Part shown: positions 34,162 to 45,296 of the stretch, one piece after another | Layout: each line of letters begins with the position of its first letter | How positions within the stretch are numbered: position 1 is the first letter of the stretch | Source: Theileria orientalis strain Shintoku | Taxonomy: Eukaryota; Apicomplexa; Aconoidasida; Piroplasmida; Theileriidae | DNA length: 64,000 nt | Direction of reading: 5' to 3' | Assembly (NCBI RefSeq): GCF_000740895.1 | Contig: NC_025260.1 | Coordinates: 682,001 to 746,000 of the forward strand | The notes under the pieces: model-generated | What the model saw: only the letters and a program-made list of their open reading frames with translations | Database searches by the model: none | Told to the model about the DNA's origin: nothing | Made by a program: the position numbers and the translations under genes

Positions 34162-36024
34162 ATGACTAACAACTTACTGAAGTCTGACAAATCTAGTAAA
34201 CAGGGGCCCTACGACTATGACAAATATGAATCGCGGGATAGCCATTACTACGACCGTTCGCATCAGAACGCCAATCAAAAATTTAAACACAAATTTGCGG
34301 AGTATGAATACAATTCAGATTTGAAAAATTATGTCACAAAGCAGACTATGCTCCACACACGAATGAGCTCTGCTGAAACGGACGTTCCTTCCAATTATCA
34401 GAGAAAGACCGCCTTAGGCCGCAAATCAAGCTCGATTGATAATTTTTACAATGGACAAGATAATCAAAACCGTCGTTTTACGGCGAATAAGTCTCAGATG
34501 GGAGTACCCAATGAGTCCACAGGATTCCAGGCAGAAACTAAGTTTAAGCCCATCAAATCAACCCACTTAAAGAAGGAAAAGAGTTCGAATAAACCCACGG
34601 TACAGAACGGGATAAATTGGGAGCTCGGCGAAAGATACAAATTCATTGATATGGTGGGCTCGGGTTCATACGGCAACGTGTGTAGGGCCTACGACTCCCA
34701 GGAGAACAAGTTCGTCGCCATCAAGAGGATCCACAAGGTCTTCGACGACCTTATAGATTGCAAGAGGATTTTGCGCGAGATTGCAATTCTCAACAGGCTT
34801 GACCACCCGAATGTTGTAAAGATTCTCGACATTCTCGTGCCGCCTAACCTGGAGACCTTCGACGTGCTCTACGTAGTTCTGGAGATCGCCGCCTCAGACA
34901 TAAAGCAGCTCGTCAGGTCGCCCGCATTCCTCAATGACAACCACATAAGACTGCTTCTTTTCAATCTACTTTCGGGAGTCCATTACCTTCACTCGGTCGG
35001 CATCTTTCACAGGGACCTGAAGCCTGCGAACTGCCTCATAAACCGCGATTGCAGTGTTAAGATCTGCGACTTCGGACTTGCGAGGACAGTCACTTACTTC
35101 GAAGAGTACGTGAACTTGACTCCCACAAGGATCGACTCCGTTTCAGGCAGGCAGAGCCTCCCCGGCTCTGGCAGGCTCGAGAGCCACTCCACCCACTTGA
35201 GCAACTTTTCGACTTCGAGGTCGCTGCCCGACTCACTGCACAACCATTCGGACCTCGCCGCAACCTACAAGGACTCTTACAGGGGAAGCTACGACGCTCA
35301 CAAGTGCAAGCTGACTTACTGCGACAAATCGAGGACCGGCCGCTCTGAGCACCCCGATGGCAGCTCCAACTTCCGACAGTTGACTGGCCACGTGGTGACT
35401 AGGTGGTACCGAGCTCCCGAGCTGATTCTACTTCAAAACGACTACTCGTTCGCCGTCGATATGTGGTCGGTGGGCTGCATTTTCGCCGAGCTGCTGAACA
35501 TGCTGAAGGTGAACGTGGGCGAGCCTTCCGACAGGTCGCCCCTCTTCCCCGGGAGCTGCTGCTTTCCCCTTTCTCCAGACAACAAGAACTCGAGCTCTAA
35601 GAATCCTCGCGACAACGATCAGCTCAACCTGATTTTCAACGTGCTGGGCACTCCTTCCGATGAGGACATTAACTGGATCGACAAGCCCGATGTGCAGAAG
35701 TATGTGCGAATTTTCGCCACGCGTACTTTTCAGGACTTGAGGACCCGGTACAAGGGCTCTTCTCTCGAGTCTCTGGACCTTCTCAAGAAGTTGCTGACCT
35801 TCAACCCTGGTAAACGCATCTCAGTTTCAGATGCTCTTAACCATCCCTATTTTAAGTCAATAAACAGGCCGCGTCACAACTTCGCTCACGTTCCCAAGAT
35901 AGTCTTACCTTTCAACGACTGGGAAAACATGTCTGAAAGTCAACTGAGGTACGCGTTTTTACGTGAGATTCAGCACTATCACAAGGACTTAAAGATTCCT
36001 GTTAAGATTATCTATCGCTCATGA
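34162..36024 (+). CDS. Atypical MAP kinase with TGH activation motif and long activation-loop insert
   Basis: Single exon, 620 residues. Residues 1-150 are a low-complexity extension. The kinase domain follows: glycine loop GSGSYGNV (166-173), VAIK lysine at 188, a DHPNVV helix region, the HRDLKPAN catalytic loop (Asp285) and DFGLAR (Asp303). The activation lip is T408-G409-H410 (LTGHVVTRWYRAPEL), replacing the TxY of classical MAPKs; a TSH motif is known in Plasmodium MAP2. About 100 Ser/Asp/His-rich residues separate DFG from TGH, where typical MAPKs have under 20. The MAPK/CMGC insert (about 440-490, MLKVNVGEPSDRSPLFPG) and LNHPYFKSI at the C-lobe are present. All catalytic residues are present, so the enzyme should be active. 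Orthology to map-2 or ERK7 is unresolved. Confidence 0.9.
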   Translation: MTNNLLKSDKSSKQGPYDYDKYESRDSHYYDRSHQNANQKFKHKFAEYEYNSDLKNYVTKQTMLHTRMSSAETDVPSNYQRKTALGRKSSSIDNFYNGQDNQNRRFTANKSQMGVPNESTGFQAETKFKPIKSTHLKKEKSSNKPTVQNGINWELGERYKFIDMVGSGSYGNVCRAYDSQENKFVAIKRIHKVFDDLIDCKRILREIAILNRLDHPNVVKILDILVPPNLETFDVLYVVLEIAASDIKQLVRSPAFLNDNHIRLLLFNLLSGVHYLHSVGIFHRDLKPANCLINRDCSVKICDFGLARTVTYFEEYVNLTPTRIDSVSGRQSLPGSGRLESHSTHLSNFSTSRSLPDSLHNHSDLAATYKDSYRGSYDAHKCKLTYCDKSRTGRSEHPDGSSNFRQLTGHVVTRWYRAPELILLQNDYSFAVDMWSVGCIFAELLNMLKVNVGEPSDRSPLFPGSCCFPLSPDNKNSSSKNPRDNDQLNLIFNVLGTPSDEDINWIDKPDVQKYVRIFATRTFQDLRTRYKGSSLESLDLLKKLLTFNPGKRISVSDALNHPYFKSINRPRHNFAHVPKIVLPFNDWENMSESQLRYAFLREIQHYHKDLKIPVKIIYRS

Positions 36025-36241
36025 TCGCACTTGGACAACGTAATTTTTCATTCACTACCCATTCACGCTAGTTTTATTCTATTTTCGCAGTGCATGAATA
36101 CATTCACCTTATATTCTCATCGGATTCAATACACGTTCACTCGTAGCACACATGTGTTAACACACACATATATATAATCTATATAAATTTCAATGTCTAA
36201 GTGTGTCTATACTGGGCGTAATATAATATCTTTACTGTTGA

Positions 36242-38038
36242 TCATGGACCTAGTGAGAATACTTCCAATTCATGATCTGCGTACAGTCTGTACTGGTGTA
36301 TTTCCTTTCTGCTGAATGATGAGAGCTGGTAGAATGCGATTTTAAGAAACTCGTCGTGCTGCAAGACGCTCTTGCTCATCGACTTGCAGTATAACAGCAG
36401 GTCCTTGTCCGAGTCCAGCGTCAGCAGCTTCTGTTCGTGTAGCTTGAACAGTGAGAATGCTACTCTGAACAGTATCTTGTCCCCCTCCAGGAACAGCGAG
36501 TCCCACACTCGAAACACCGTGGTGATCTGCACATGATTGTTATTACTAGTGTTACGTATGCCACTAATATTGTTACGAGTGCTACTAATATTGTTACTAG
36601 TGCTATTACTATCAATATTGTTACTGTTACACTAATATTACCAATGGTGTTAATATTACTAGTGCTAGTATTAACATTTTATTCACATTTACGTCCACAT
36701 TAAGTAATTCTACCTACTGTTAGACCCACCGGTAACGATATTGCAAATAAACACAAAAACCACTCTGCGCATATCCACATGAGGTCTATGTTGTTCTTCC
36801 TATATATGATTTAGGGTTATTTTAAAAAGATGCAACCATAAATTTTTTATTTAGTACTCACTTCAGATGATTGTATAACCTCCTCATTCTCTTTCTCAGT
36901 ATAAACTCCAACACCAGCACATCCCTCTTCAAATCTATCATTCCATCCTTATAATAGCCTAAATTACCGTCAATTAACTCATTTTTTCTAATTTTCATCT
37001 TTATGTAACACAATCCTAACTATGTATTTACCTGTTAGATTGAATCCCTTTTGATGTACTCTGCTATTTACTATTTGCACTAAGCACCAAAACGCCTCCT
37101 CTTCGTTCATAAAGATTAGCAATGTTGCTGTCAAGTAATTCAGGCTCTAAATCAGTGTTAATCGGGAATTCGAAATTAAAAAAAGACTTTTGTAATTAAA
37201 ATGTAGTTTATGGTTAAACCAACTTGACAGTATGATATCGACGGCATGTAACAGGCAAATGCTGACAGCACATTCCTCAGCATCATCGTTCCAAAGGAAT
37301 TAACTTTATAGTTTCTGTGATGTGGAAACGTCCTGTTTATATCCATATCAATTTGATCTGATATTTCCTTCGCAAGTGGCATGTCCAGCATTCTAAAAAT
37401 AGTGTTTTCTTAGGCCACTTAATTGGCTAATATCATGATTTTTTCGTGACACATAGATATCTGTGCAATATAATCGTATTCATTGTGCTCCTAATTTCTC
37501 GGTACCTTTGGTATAATCCTGGGTTTGACTCTTCCAGCGTGTCTGCTCCTAGTAACTTTCTCCATAGCAGTGGTCTAATACACTAATTATCTCTTATTTT
37601 CTAACCTTAAGTGGTCTGGGATTCCTTTTCTAACCAATAACTTAAATTCGTCAGATTCTATATTGTACAATCTTTCAGATATGGGCACCGATTCCCATCT
37701 ACACGTTCATTTATAATTCATACACAAGGCACTCAGTTATATTACACACATTCCTTCTATTTTAAATCTAGTTTATTCATTAATTTTTACCTTTTCAGTC
37801 TACGTTCCTTTTTTACTTCAAATTCCTTTTCGTATTCTTCTATGCCAGATGCAAACTGATTATCGTCCAATGAGAAACCGTAGTTATCGTATTTCGATTT
37901 AAGTGGAGTATAGTTTCTATCGGTGAATGGCTCGTTAAATATTGCTTTGTTTGTTAACCTCTTTGATAGGCTAAACAGGTGATAGCCTGCTCTTTTTAGT
38001 ATTGGTTTCTTTTTACTATTGCTCTGTTGCCTATCCAT
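36242..38038 (-). CDS. TBC-domain Rab GTPase-activating protein
   Basis: Eight exons: 38038-37791, 37698-37606, 37574-37506, 37392-37224, 37146-37032, 36958-36862, 36799-36730 and 36526-36242; 381 residues. The TBC domain spans most of the protein. Motifs in order: LVRKGIPDHLRPLLWRKLLG (motif A), QIDMDINRTFPHH (the IxxDxxR arginine finger is intact), ISYCQSLNYL (the YxQ glutamine finger is intact), EEEAFWCLVQIV, and ITTVFRVWDSLFLEG near the end. Both catalytic fingers are present, so it should stimulate GTP hydrolysis by a Rab and act in vesicle traffic. The target Rab cannot be read from sequence. It is convergent with the MAP kinase gene, stops 217 bp apart. Confidence 0.88.
36536..36680. 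repeat. Degenerate gttactagtgctactaatatt repeat, intronic
   Basis: Six or more diverged copies of a 15-21 bp unit fill intron 36527-36729 of the TBC gene. Confidence 0.8.
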
Positions 38039-38403
38039 TTCTACCTTTTAATTTTAAACATCAAATTAACAAATACAGAGCTACAATTGTGTGATATATA
38101 GCTATATTGTGATTTAAATTACAGAATTTTGTAATGATCTTCAAAATTTTAATAAAAAGTTCGAGTGGAAAACTCAAAATGGTAAATTGAAAATATAGAT
38201 GCAGAGTCAACCAATCTAAATAGTAGATATCCACCCATCTATTATATTTTATTAATTTCACCTAATTGTATACATTCTAGATAAAATGTTACTATTTTAC
38301 ACAACTTGGGATTCTAATCCTCCCAACTTGCAACCTGGTTAATTCTTTCAATTTTATTTGTATTTTAGTCATTTTCCCCGTCAAACCATTTAAATACTTA
38401 CTT
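38039..38403. other. Intergenic, promoter of the TBC gene
   Basis: AT-rich; no feature recognised. Short open frames here have no family signal. Confidence 0.55.
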
Positions 38404-40269
38404 TTATGGGTTAAAGTGGTCATAATGTGAAATGTGTAGTCGATCTCTTGCTGTATAGTTCCACCATATATATGGCAGGCTCCACCCCGAATATTTTGGA
38501 TCATATTCCCTAAATGTTTCCATTTTCTTACTCACATCAGCAATTTACTTTCTCAATTCTTGTTTTAGCTTTAAATATTTATCCGGTCTTACCTTTTATC
38601 CTTGAGCGCGTAGTATCTTGCCATCCTCAAGAACGCGAACCTTGTTCTTTTGCACTTCATTCTTCCCCATTGGTAGTAATTTATGACTGCTACTTTGTAT
38701 CCGAATGCTCTTATCAGTTTAGTTACCAATTTACTGTTTGCCGTCATGTTAAAAGTGGTTGCGTAGAACCTGTGATACGAGTTACACATCCACACCAGGT
38801 TTTGGTCCTTTTCCACTATATCCAGCGCAACTCCATTTTTATACGTGTTAACATCACATCCTATTCTCATCCTCTTCAAATGCTCAGACACCTATACTCG
38901 TTTATTGATATCTTTTCGTTTTTTACTCTTACCTTTTCAACAAATATTGTGCTTTCAAACCTTTTGTGTTCATTGTATTTAATCAATATTTCCATGATTT
39001 CCCTCTTCGTTACATCTACCACATTTATTTATTTAATCACATACCATCCAACTTATTGTACATTCCCCTGTGTAGACACTTCATGTACGATACTACCACT
39101 GTGAACTTCCTAAACATTTGTTTTATGTATCAATTTTCTCTTTATTACCTCAAAAAGTTTATGCTCAAGTCTCCCGATTTATAATTGTTTGCGATCCTTA
39201 TTTAATTTCAAATTAAATTACTCGTATTTACCTGTGTAAACATGACAACACTATTTCCATATCGTTAATTGATGGAGCGTCCATCAGCAAGTTTGCGTAT
39301 GCCACATCTAACACACTCTCCAGATTTACACTTTCTTTTAAGATGTATAATTCGTCTCCAAACTCCATGAACACACTCTCAAGCTTCCTCTTAACTATTG
39401 GGGACAGGTATTCCAGATATGCCAGACTAGAGTACATGGATACTGAGGAACTCACATCAAGGTTATCCAAACTCTTATTCTGCAAACTTCCAATTTACTT
39501 TTCACTTACTTTTATGTGGTCGTGGATTCTTTTAACTATTTCAGCCTCATTATATCTCTGGTATGAATATGTTCTTAACAACAAACTCAACTCCTCCCAG
39601 TCAAACTCTACAACTCCCTTATTTTACAATTCAACTCACTTTCCAATTCCTTTGAAAACCGATTTGATATAAGCAAAAATAAGGGGTCATACAGTAATTT
39701 CAACTCGTTGTAGATTCTACACAGTGCTAAATATGGAATGTAAACTCTTAAAACCATACCAAGGGTAGTCGATTTTAAATCCACAAAATCATTTTCACTG
39801 GGTTCAGTAACTAATTTTGAGTATATTGAACTTAAATTGACAGAAATAGGCGATACGAGGTCCAAATCCTTTATCTTGAGTTTGTTGCACACCTGTAAAA
39901 ATTCCAAATTTTTATAATTTGGTTATTTTATGAACTAACTTGCAAAAACACTAAATATTTATATATGTCCATCCCATCTATTCCATCTATATCTGATTTG
40001 GAAACAACTTTAGTCAAAACAGTAGAATTATATCCAGAATTAGTGAATTCCTTCAATACATTAATAATATGGTAGGAATCCGAGTCCACACTTAATTTAG
40101 AAGCATCTTCATTAATTTTATTGTAATAGGTTGAGTAAAACCTATATTTATTTGCGATCGTGTTAATATGAGTGCTAAGCCTACTTAAGTTGCGATTAAT
40201 GGGTATATATTTACACACACACGAGTAAAAATGGTTTTTAAAACATATAAACTCATTAGAATACATCAT
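38404..40269 (-). CDS. RAP-domain protein, probably mitochondrial
   Basis: Eight exons: 40269-39940, 39892-39640, 39607-39510, 39479-39232, 39109-39045, 39015-38933, 38891-38593 and 38509-38404; 493 residues. The N-terminus (about 1-50) is basic, rich in Ser/Asn/Tyr and poor in acids, and includes NKYRFYSTYY, a typical mitochondrial leader end. The middle is helical-repeat-like. The C-terminal RAP domain is visible in YHRFYATTFNMT (hydrophobic-aromatic start), KLIRAFGYKVAVINYYQWGRM (core helix and strand) and the final helix TRFAFLRMARYYALKD. A C-terminal Trp/Tyr-rich extension (YSGWSLPYIWWNY) follows. The expected role is binding of mitochondrial rRNA fragments or mRNA; the target is unknown. 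Confidence 0.78.
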
Positions 40270-40667
40270 TTATGTTATTCATTAGTTGCGATAAAATATT
40301 TTTTATGTATTGTGTATTCATGACGGGTGTAATAAATACAAAATATTATATGATACACAGACTAATATATATGAAATTTATGAATTTATATTAAAGAATA
40401 ATAATTTATTATGCAAATTGTGAATGTTAATTGATACTAAAACATTAAACATATACTGGGAACAATGTGTTTGGTGTTTTGAGTATTTAATTTAATAGAA
40501 ACCTCTCATAGAAGTATTACGTGTCTTGACTTTTATTTAACACCAATTTTATTATTCATGTACAACTTTTATTATCAAGTACTCCACCACATTTCAATGT
40601 AGGGTGTAAAAACTTATTAACACTGTTACGAATCTCGGTTCTTAGATTGTTAGGCATTTTGTTTGAC
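40270..40667. other. Divergent promoter region between the RAP gene and GMP reductase
   Basis: About 400 bp, AT-rich, with outward-facing starts. No motif recognised. Confidence 0.55.
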
Positions 40668-41627
40668 ATGTTTAAGACCTACAATTTCGATGATATTATG
40701 CTCATTCCGCGCGAGTGTGTTCTCGACTCTCGCAAGGAAGCCGACGTTAGTGCTAGACTTGGCAACAGGTCATTTAAAATTCCATTAATGACCGCCAATA
40801 TGCCTTCCGTCATCGACGAGAATGTAGCCATAAAACTGGCCAGTTCAGGCTACCTGTACAGTATGCATCGATTCGGGATTGATATTCTCGCCTTTTGCAA
40901 GAAGATGGTTAGTTTGGGCCTTTACGTTTCCATTTCCGTCGGTATTAAGCAGGAATCCTACGACTTGCTGACCGAACTGAAGGAAAACGGCATTGTTCCC
41001 GATTATGTTTCCATAGACATTGCACACGGCCACAATCCGCGCGTTAAGAAGGTCATTGACCACATCCGGTCACTGTTCGGAGATAAAACGTTTATCATTG
41101 CCGGGACAGTCGGTAGCCCAGAGGGGCTAAGAGCTCTCGAGGATTGGGGCGCCGACGCCGTCAGGGTCGGAATTGGCCAGGGCCACGTTTGCACGACTGC
41201 CTTTAAGACTGGCTTCGGGACCAGGAATTGGCAACTGAGTGCCGTAGCGGAGTGTGCCAAGGTCGCAAAAAAGGTCGTTATTTGCGACGGAGGCGTGGAA
41301 CGGAGCGCTGATATCGCCAAGGCCATTCACGTTGGTGCACACTGGATCATGTCCGGCGTTCTTTTCTCAGGAACCACTGACTCCCCGGGCAAACTAGTGG
41401 AGAAAAACGGGGTCAAGTACAAGGCATACTACGGAAACGCCTCGCAAAGAGTCAAGGGCGATTACCACAGGATTGAGGGCATGGAAACACTAGTCGAGTG
41501 CAAAACAACTCTTGCCGAGAGGCTCCTGGAGATAGAGGAGGACCTGCAGTCAGCGGTCTCCTACTCGGGAGGCACCAGGCTCGAGGACATTCGCCATGTA
41601 GACCACGTTTTCGTAAAATCCTCTTGA
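40668..41627 (+). CDS. guaC: GMP reductase of bacterial GuaC type
   Basis: Single exon without introns, 319 residues. ATG 40668 aligns with the bacterial start (MF..YxFDDIxLIP). GMP reductase converts GMP to IMP with NADPH and release of ammonia, linking guanine to adenine nucleotides. Diagnostic stretches: PLMTANMPSVIDE, YLYSMHRFG, LYVSISVGIKQ, DYVSIDIAHGHN, IIAGTVGSPEGLR, the catalytic loop VGIGQGHVCTTAFKTGFGT (Cys175), ICDGGVERSADIAKAIHVGA, YYGNASQRVKGD and LQSAVSYSGGTRLEDI. Length and pattern match the Firmicutes-type GuaC (about 325 residues) rather than animal GMPR, and there is no CBS pair as in most IMPDHs. No organelle leader seen, so it is probably cytosolic. Lateral acquisition is inferred. 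Confidence 0.92.
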   Translation: MFKTYNFDDIMLIPRECVLDSRKEADVSARLGNRSFKIPLMTANMPSVIDENVAIKLASSGYLYSMHRFGIDILAFCKKMVSLGLYVSISVGIKQESYDLLTELKENGIVPDYVSIDIAHGHNPRVKKVIDHIRSLFGDKTFIIAGTVGSPEGLRALEDWGADAVRVGIGQGHVCTTAFKTGFGTRNWQLSAVAECAKVAKKVVICDGGVERSADIAKAIHVGAHWIMSGVLFSGTTDSPGKLVEKNGVKYKAYYGNASQRVKGDYHRIEGMETLVECKTTLAERLLEIEEDLQSAVSYSGGTRLEDIRHVDHVFVKSS

Positions 41628-42237
41628 CAGCTTGTCCCTGAAGGGCCATGATATTTTGTACTAAATCTCAAGAGGAAATTTATATGCAAATTTCAATAGA
41701 ATCATGGGCCTGAAAGGCGTAGGTTCGCTGTACTACTCTGCACATTTTAAGGAGTAGCTCACATATTAGAGTATTTAATAGATATATATCCACACTTAAC
41801 TCGTCATTTTCACATTACCTGGTAGCTACTGTGATCGTAAATATGGTTGTTGATTTATTGCTTGTACATAAAACTGTCTTAAGCTACATGTTGAACAATA
41901 ATATAATTCAAGTACAATATATAATTAAAAGTAAAGTGCAGAGCAAGCAAAACGAAGACCAAATAGCACTAATAGTCGACAGTAAAATTATTAAAAAATA
42001 TATGATTATGTGTAGTGCACATTTTATAAATGATAGTGGTGATGTCATTCACATTAACATTCGCTGAGCTTACTTTGATTCCATAGATCAAAACATTTCG
42101 TTTAATCATATCAATTCAATCTACATTTCAATCAACGTGTAGATTCGTATTAATCGATGTTACCGCCACTGAACATATTTTAACATAGATTTATACAATT
42201 ATACAACTACGCAAGGTTAACTTGATCTCGTATAAAA
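41628..42237. other. Intergenic, about 600 bp, with one doubtful small frame
   Basis: Spacing between GMP reductase and PA2G4 genes. Apart from the small frame listed separately, I see no RNA gene or repeat. Confidence 0.5.
41843..42067 (+). CDS. Doubtful small protein, 74 aa
   Basis: ATG to TGA frame encoding a Lys/Ile/Val-rich, mixed hydrophobic protein (MVVDLLLVHKTVLSY...). No homology recognised, no signal peptide beyond a weak hydrophobic start. Composition is compatible with chance in AT-rich DNA; listed only because the frame fills the largest part of this gap. Confidence 0.15.
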   Translation: MVVDLLLVHKTVLSYMLNNNIIQVQYIIKSKVQSKQNEDQIALIVDSKIIKKYMIMCSAHFINDSGDVIHINIR

Positions 42238-43849
42238 ATGGCTTCGGAACCTGTGGAAAATGGTTTGGAGAACAAGCCACAACCACAAGTTGACGACAAT
42301 GATTTATCAAACTCAGATATAGTGACTAAGTATCGCACTGCATCGAACATTGCAAACCTGGCACTAACAAAGGTTCTCAAAGAAGTTAAACCAGGTATGT
42401 AATTAATGTATTGCAATGGTTTATAGTTAAACGCTGTATAATAGTTAAACATTGACCATAAGTAGCCTGGTCTAATTTGTTAGTGTTTTTTATATTCTCA
42501 TTAATTTAATGCTCTAAATACGCAATTTTAACCACTAATTAACGTTAAGGCGTTTCTGTAAAACATCTGTGCGAGCTTGGCGACAGTGTAATTTTAGAAG
42601 AGTCTTCAAAGTTGTACAATAAGAAGGAGAATGGAAGGAAGGTACCAGATGGAGATAAATGGAATTCCGTAGGTCGAAAAGGGAATCGCCTTTCCCACCT
42701 GTGTTTCTCTAAATGAAATAATCGATAATTTCTCACCAACAGAAGATACAGTGTTAGTTAAAGAAGGAGATGTTGTAAAAGTGTAAGTTAAATAGAAATA
42801 AGTAGAATGAAGATAGTTAAAAAAGTATTGAAAGAGACAAAAACTGGAACAATATATCGTATATTAACAAATCTAGGAATATAATACTAAAACAAACCGA
42901 AATTAAAAAGTAAAATTAACACATGGGTCGTAGGTCATTGGGATCCCATATAGACGGATACGTAGGACTCGTTTCACACACAGTGTTCGTGGGAGAAACG
43001 ATAACGGGGAGGACGGCAGACGTCCTCAAGGCGGCTTGGCTGAGTTGCGAAGCTGCACTCAGAAAGCTAAAGGCCGGCGGCTCTAGTAGCGAAGTAGCCA
43101 AGGTGGTGGAAAGGGTAGCAGCACAGTTCAACTGCACGCCCATGGTGGGCTTCTACAGCCACGAAATGAAGAGACACATAATAGAGGGCACCAAGAACTT
43201 CTCGCTCAGCACGAAGCTGGAGGACAAAATGGACCCGATAACATTCGGAGCCAAGGAGGCCTACTCAGTGAACGTGGTCCTCACGACGGGCGAACACAAG
43301 TCAAAGCAAACAGAACACATAACCACAGTGTACAGAACGGAAGTACAGAACAGATACACCCTTAAGACGTCCCTGGGAAGGTCATTCATGTCCCAGGTCA
43401 ACTCAAAGTTCCCAGTCTTCCCCTTTCACCTGAAGTCATTCGACGACGAGAGGGCGCTGAAGGTGGGACTGCAGGAGTCGCTCAGGCACAACCTGCTCAA
43501 GCCGTACTACGTGACCACGGGGAAGACAGGGGACGTGGTGGCGCACTTCAGGTTCACGGCGCTTCTGCTCCCGACGGGCACGAAGAAGATATCAGGCCTC
43601 GCCTTCGACCAGCTGGACAAGTGCAACTCGGAGTTAAAGGTGGAAGACCCGGAACTGCTGAGCATACTATCGGTAAGGATAGATTAGCGTACTGATTTAG
43701 GTGAAAAAACAAACATACTAGTTAGTTATGCTGTAGTTGCCCTAAAAGTGAGGAGAGGCGACTTCAACAAGCTTAAATCGGTTAACCACATTAATGCGCT
43801 TTAGGCACCTGTTAACCCGAAGAAGAAGAAGGCAACCAAGGATGAGTAA
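42238..43849 (+). CDS. PA2G4: PA2G4/EBP1-like protein (methionine aminopeptidase fold)
   Basis: Five exons: 42238-42394, 42550-42641, 42673-42782, 42934-43672 and 43805-43849; 380 residues (human 394). Family features: DIVTKYRTASNIANLAL, VSVKHLCELGD, GIAFPTCVSLN, the strand VKVSLGSHIDGYVGLVSHT, MVGFYSHEMKRHIIEG (from the H-rich pita-bread core) and the Lys-rich tail APVNPKKKKATKDE. PA2G4 keeps the type-2 methionine aminopeptidase fold but has lost metal ligands and is not a peptidase; it binds ribosomes at the exit tunnel and nucleolar RNPs. The short last exon encodes only the basic tail, which contacts rRNA in other species. Confidence 0.88.
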
Positions 43850-44187
43850 ATTCAATTTTAAACATTAGATTATGATGTTTACTAAATTTTACTTGTTTCG
43901 CCTGAATTACGTACTACTTAGTTCATCCTTCTGAGTAATAATCCATGAAGTCTGTTGGGTGCTGAAGTATCACTGGATAGTCAGCGACTACAGGAATAAT
44001 AGTGAAATTTCAATGTAACATATGCTTTAAGCAGAACTGAAGTTTCTGTAGATTTTTTGTGTATTATAATGTAAAACAGAGTGGAATTATATATTTTAAA
44101 GTCGTCGTAGTAAATTTAAGGGTACCCCTAAGCAAATCCATGTAAATTATTTACACATTTTAACACAATTCTTAAAATTGGTTTAAA
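43850..44187. other. Intergenic, no feature seen
   Basis: Tandem spacing between PA2G4 and the membrane-protein gene; AT-rich, with a short run of T and A tracts. Confidence 0.55.
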
Positions 44188-45185
44188 ATGAACTATACTG
44201 ATAGTATAAGTACAAATTCAACTGAAACGGCTCCAAATAACACGGTAATTGCACCTATGTTTAACTTATTGGCTTACCATATGAGTTACAGCTACAGAGT
44301 CAGCCGATTTATTTAATTAATTTATTAATTTAGACGAGATCGGAGCCCAGAGTTATATACAGAGGAGATTCTGGCTACAACCGTCAGTTGGCGACGCAGA
44401 TAATAGAGCTGAGTACCACACCTTACGCTGATAACAACAGGCCTGTGAATCCATTAGACCCAGTTAGCCTCAACTCAATCAACACTGAGTCTATTGGCTC
44501 CATCAACAGCACCATCTCCCCCAGGAGCTACGACCCGGAATCAAACTCCTTCATACACACGGACGCAAGGGGCTTGGCCTCAAGATGGTTTGCTCAGACG
44601 GCGTCGAGGATGTCATCCAATCCGAGGGGCCAATCCAACAGTGACTCAAGCGGTCAGGTGTTCATAATGAGGAACTACCCGTTCCTAAAGGAATCTGGGT
44701 TCAACCTTCAAATAGTTTTAAAAAAGAATTACAGGCGGATGCTCGTAGTAGTGCTCTTTACGCTCATAATCTTAACAGGATACGCCTTCTCTTTCAAATT
44801 AGTGGAAGCTTTGGACAAAAGGGTGGCCAGGAAGTTTACCGCAATGCCAAACAGCACACAGACATCATTCAAGAATGTAGTAAGCAGTCAAGACTTAAAC
44901 CAAGTTATCGACGAACTCAGGATGGAGATCCAGAAGTTGAAGGAAACGTCGTATAAGAACTCAGTGGCCATAAACGGGCTGTCGAATGGACTATATAAGG
45001 TTCCCGGCTCCGAGGACGATTCTGAGAGTGCCAAGAAAACCAAGTTCGGAAAAACCAACAACACTGTGAACTTGAGCAAGACGATTCACAGGCAGGACCT
45101 CAAATCGCCCAAAAGGAGACAGGAAAACTCGGATTTTGTGCCCGGCACAATAGCCTATGATGCAAGTATAACACTCCAATCCTGA
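44188..45185 (+). CDS. Unrecognised single-pass membrane protein, 302 aa
   Basis: Two exons, 44188-44244 and 44334-45185. The N-terminal 150 residues are polar, Ser/Asn/Thr-rich and lack a signal peptide (MNYTDSISTNSTETAPN). A single hydrophobic helix follows basic residues (KKNYRRMLVVVLFTLIILTG), so a type II orientation with cytosolic N-terminus is likely. After the membrane span come a short coiled-coil candidate (QDLNQVIDELRMEIQKLKE) and a Lys/Ser/Asn-rich tail. I do not recognise the family. The layout recalls tethers or SNARE-like anchors, but no SNARE zero-layer residue is evident. Confidence 0.6.
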
Positions 45186-45296
45186 CTTAAATGGGCTAAT
45201 TTGTGATCAATCACATTTATACTATAGATTTATAATTATTTATACCGATTTAAGTATAAAATGATGGTATTTAAATTATAACTTTAGAATAAATGT

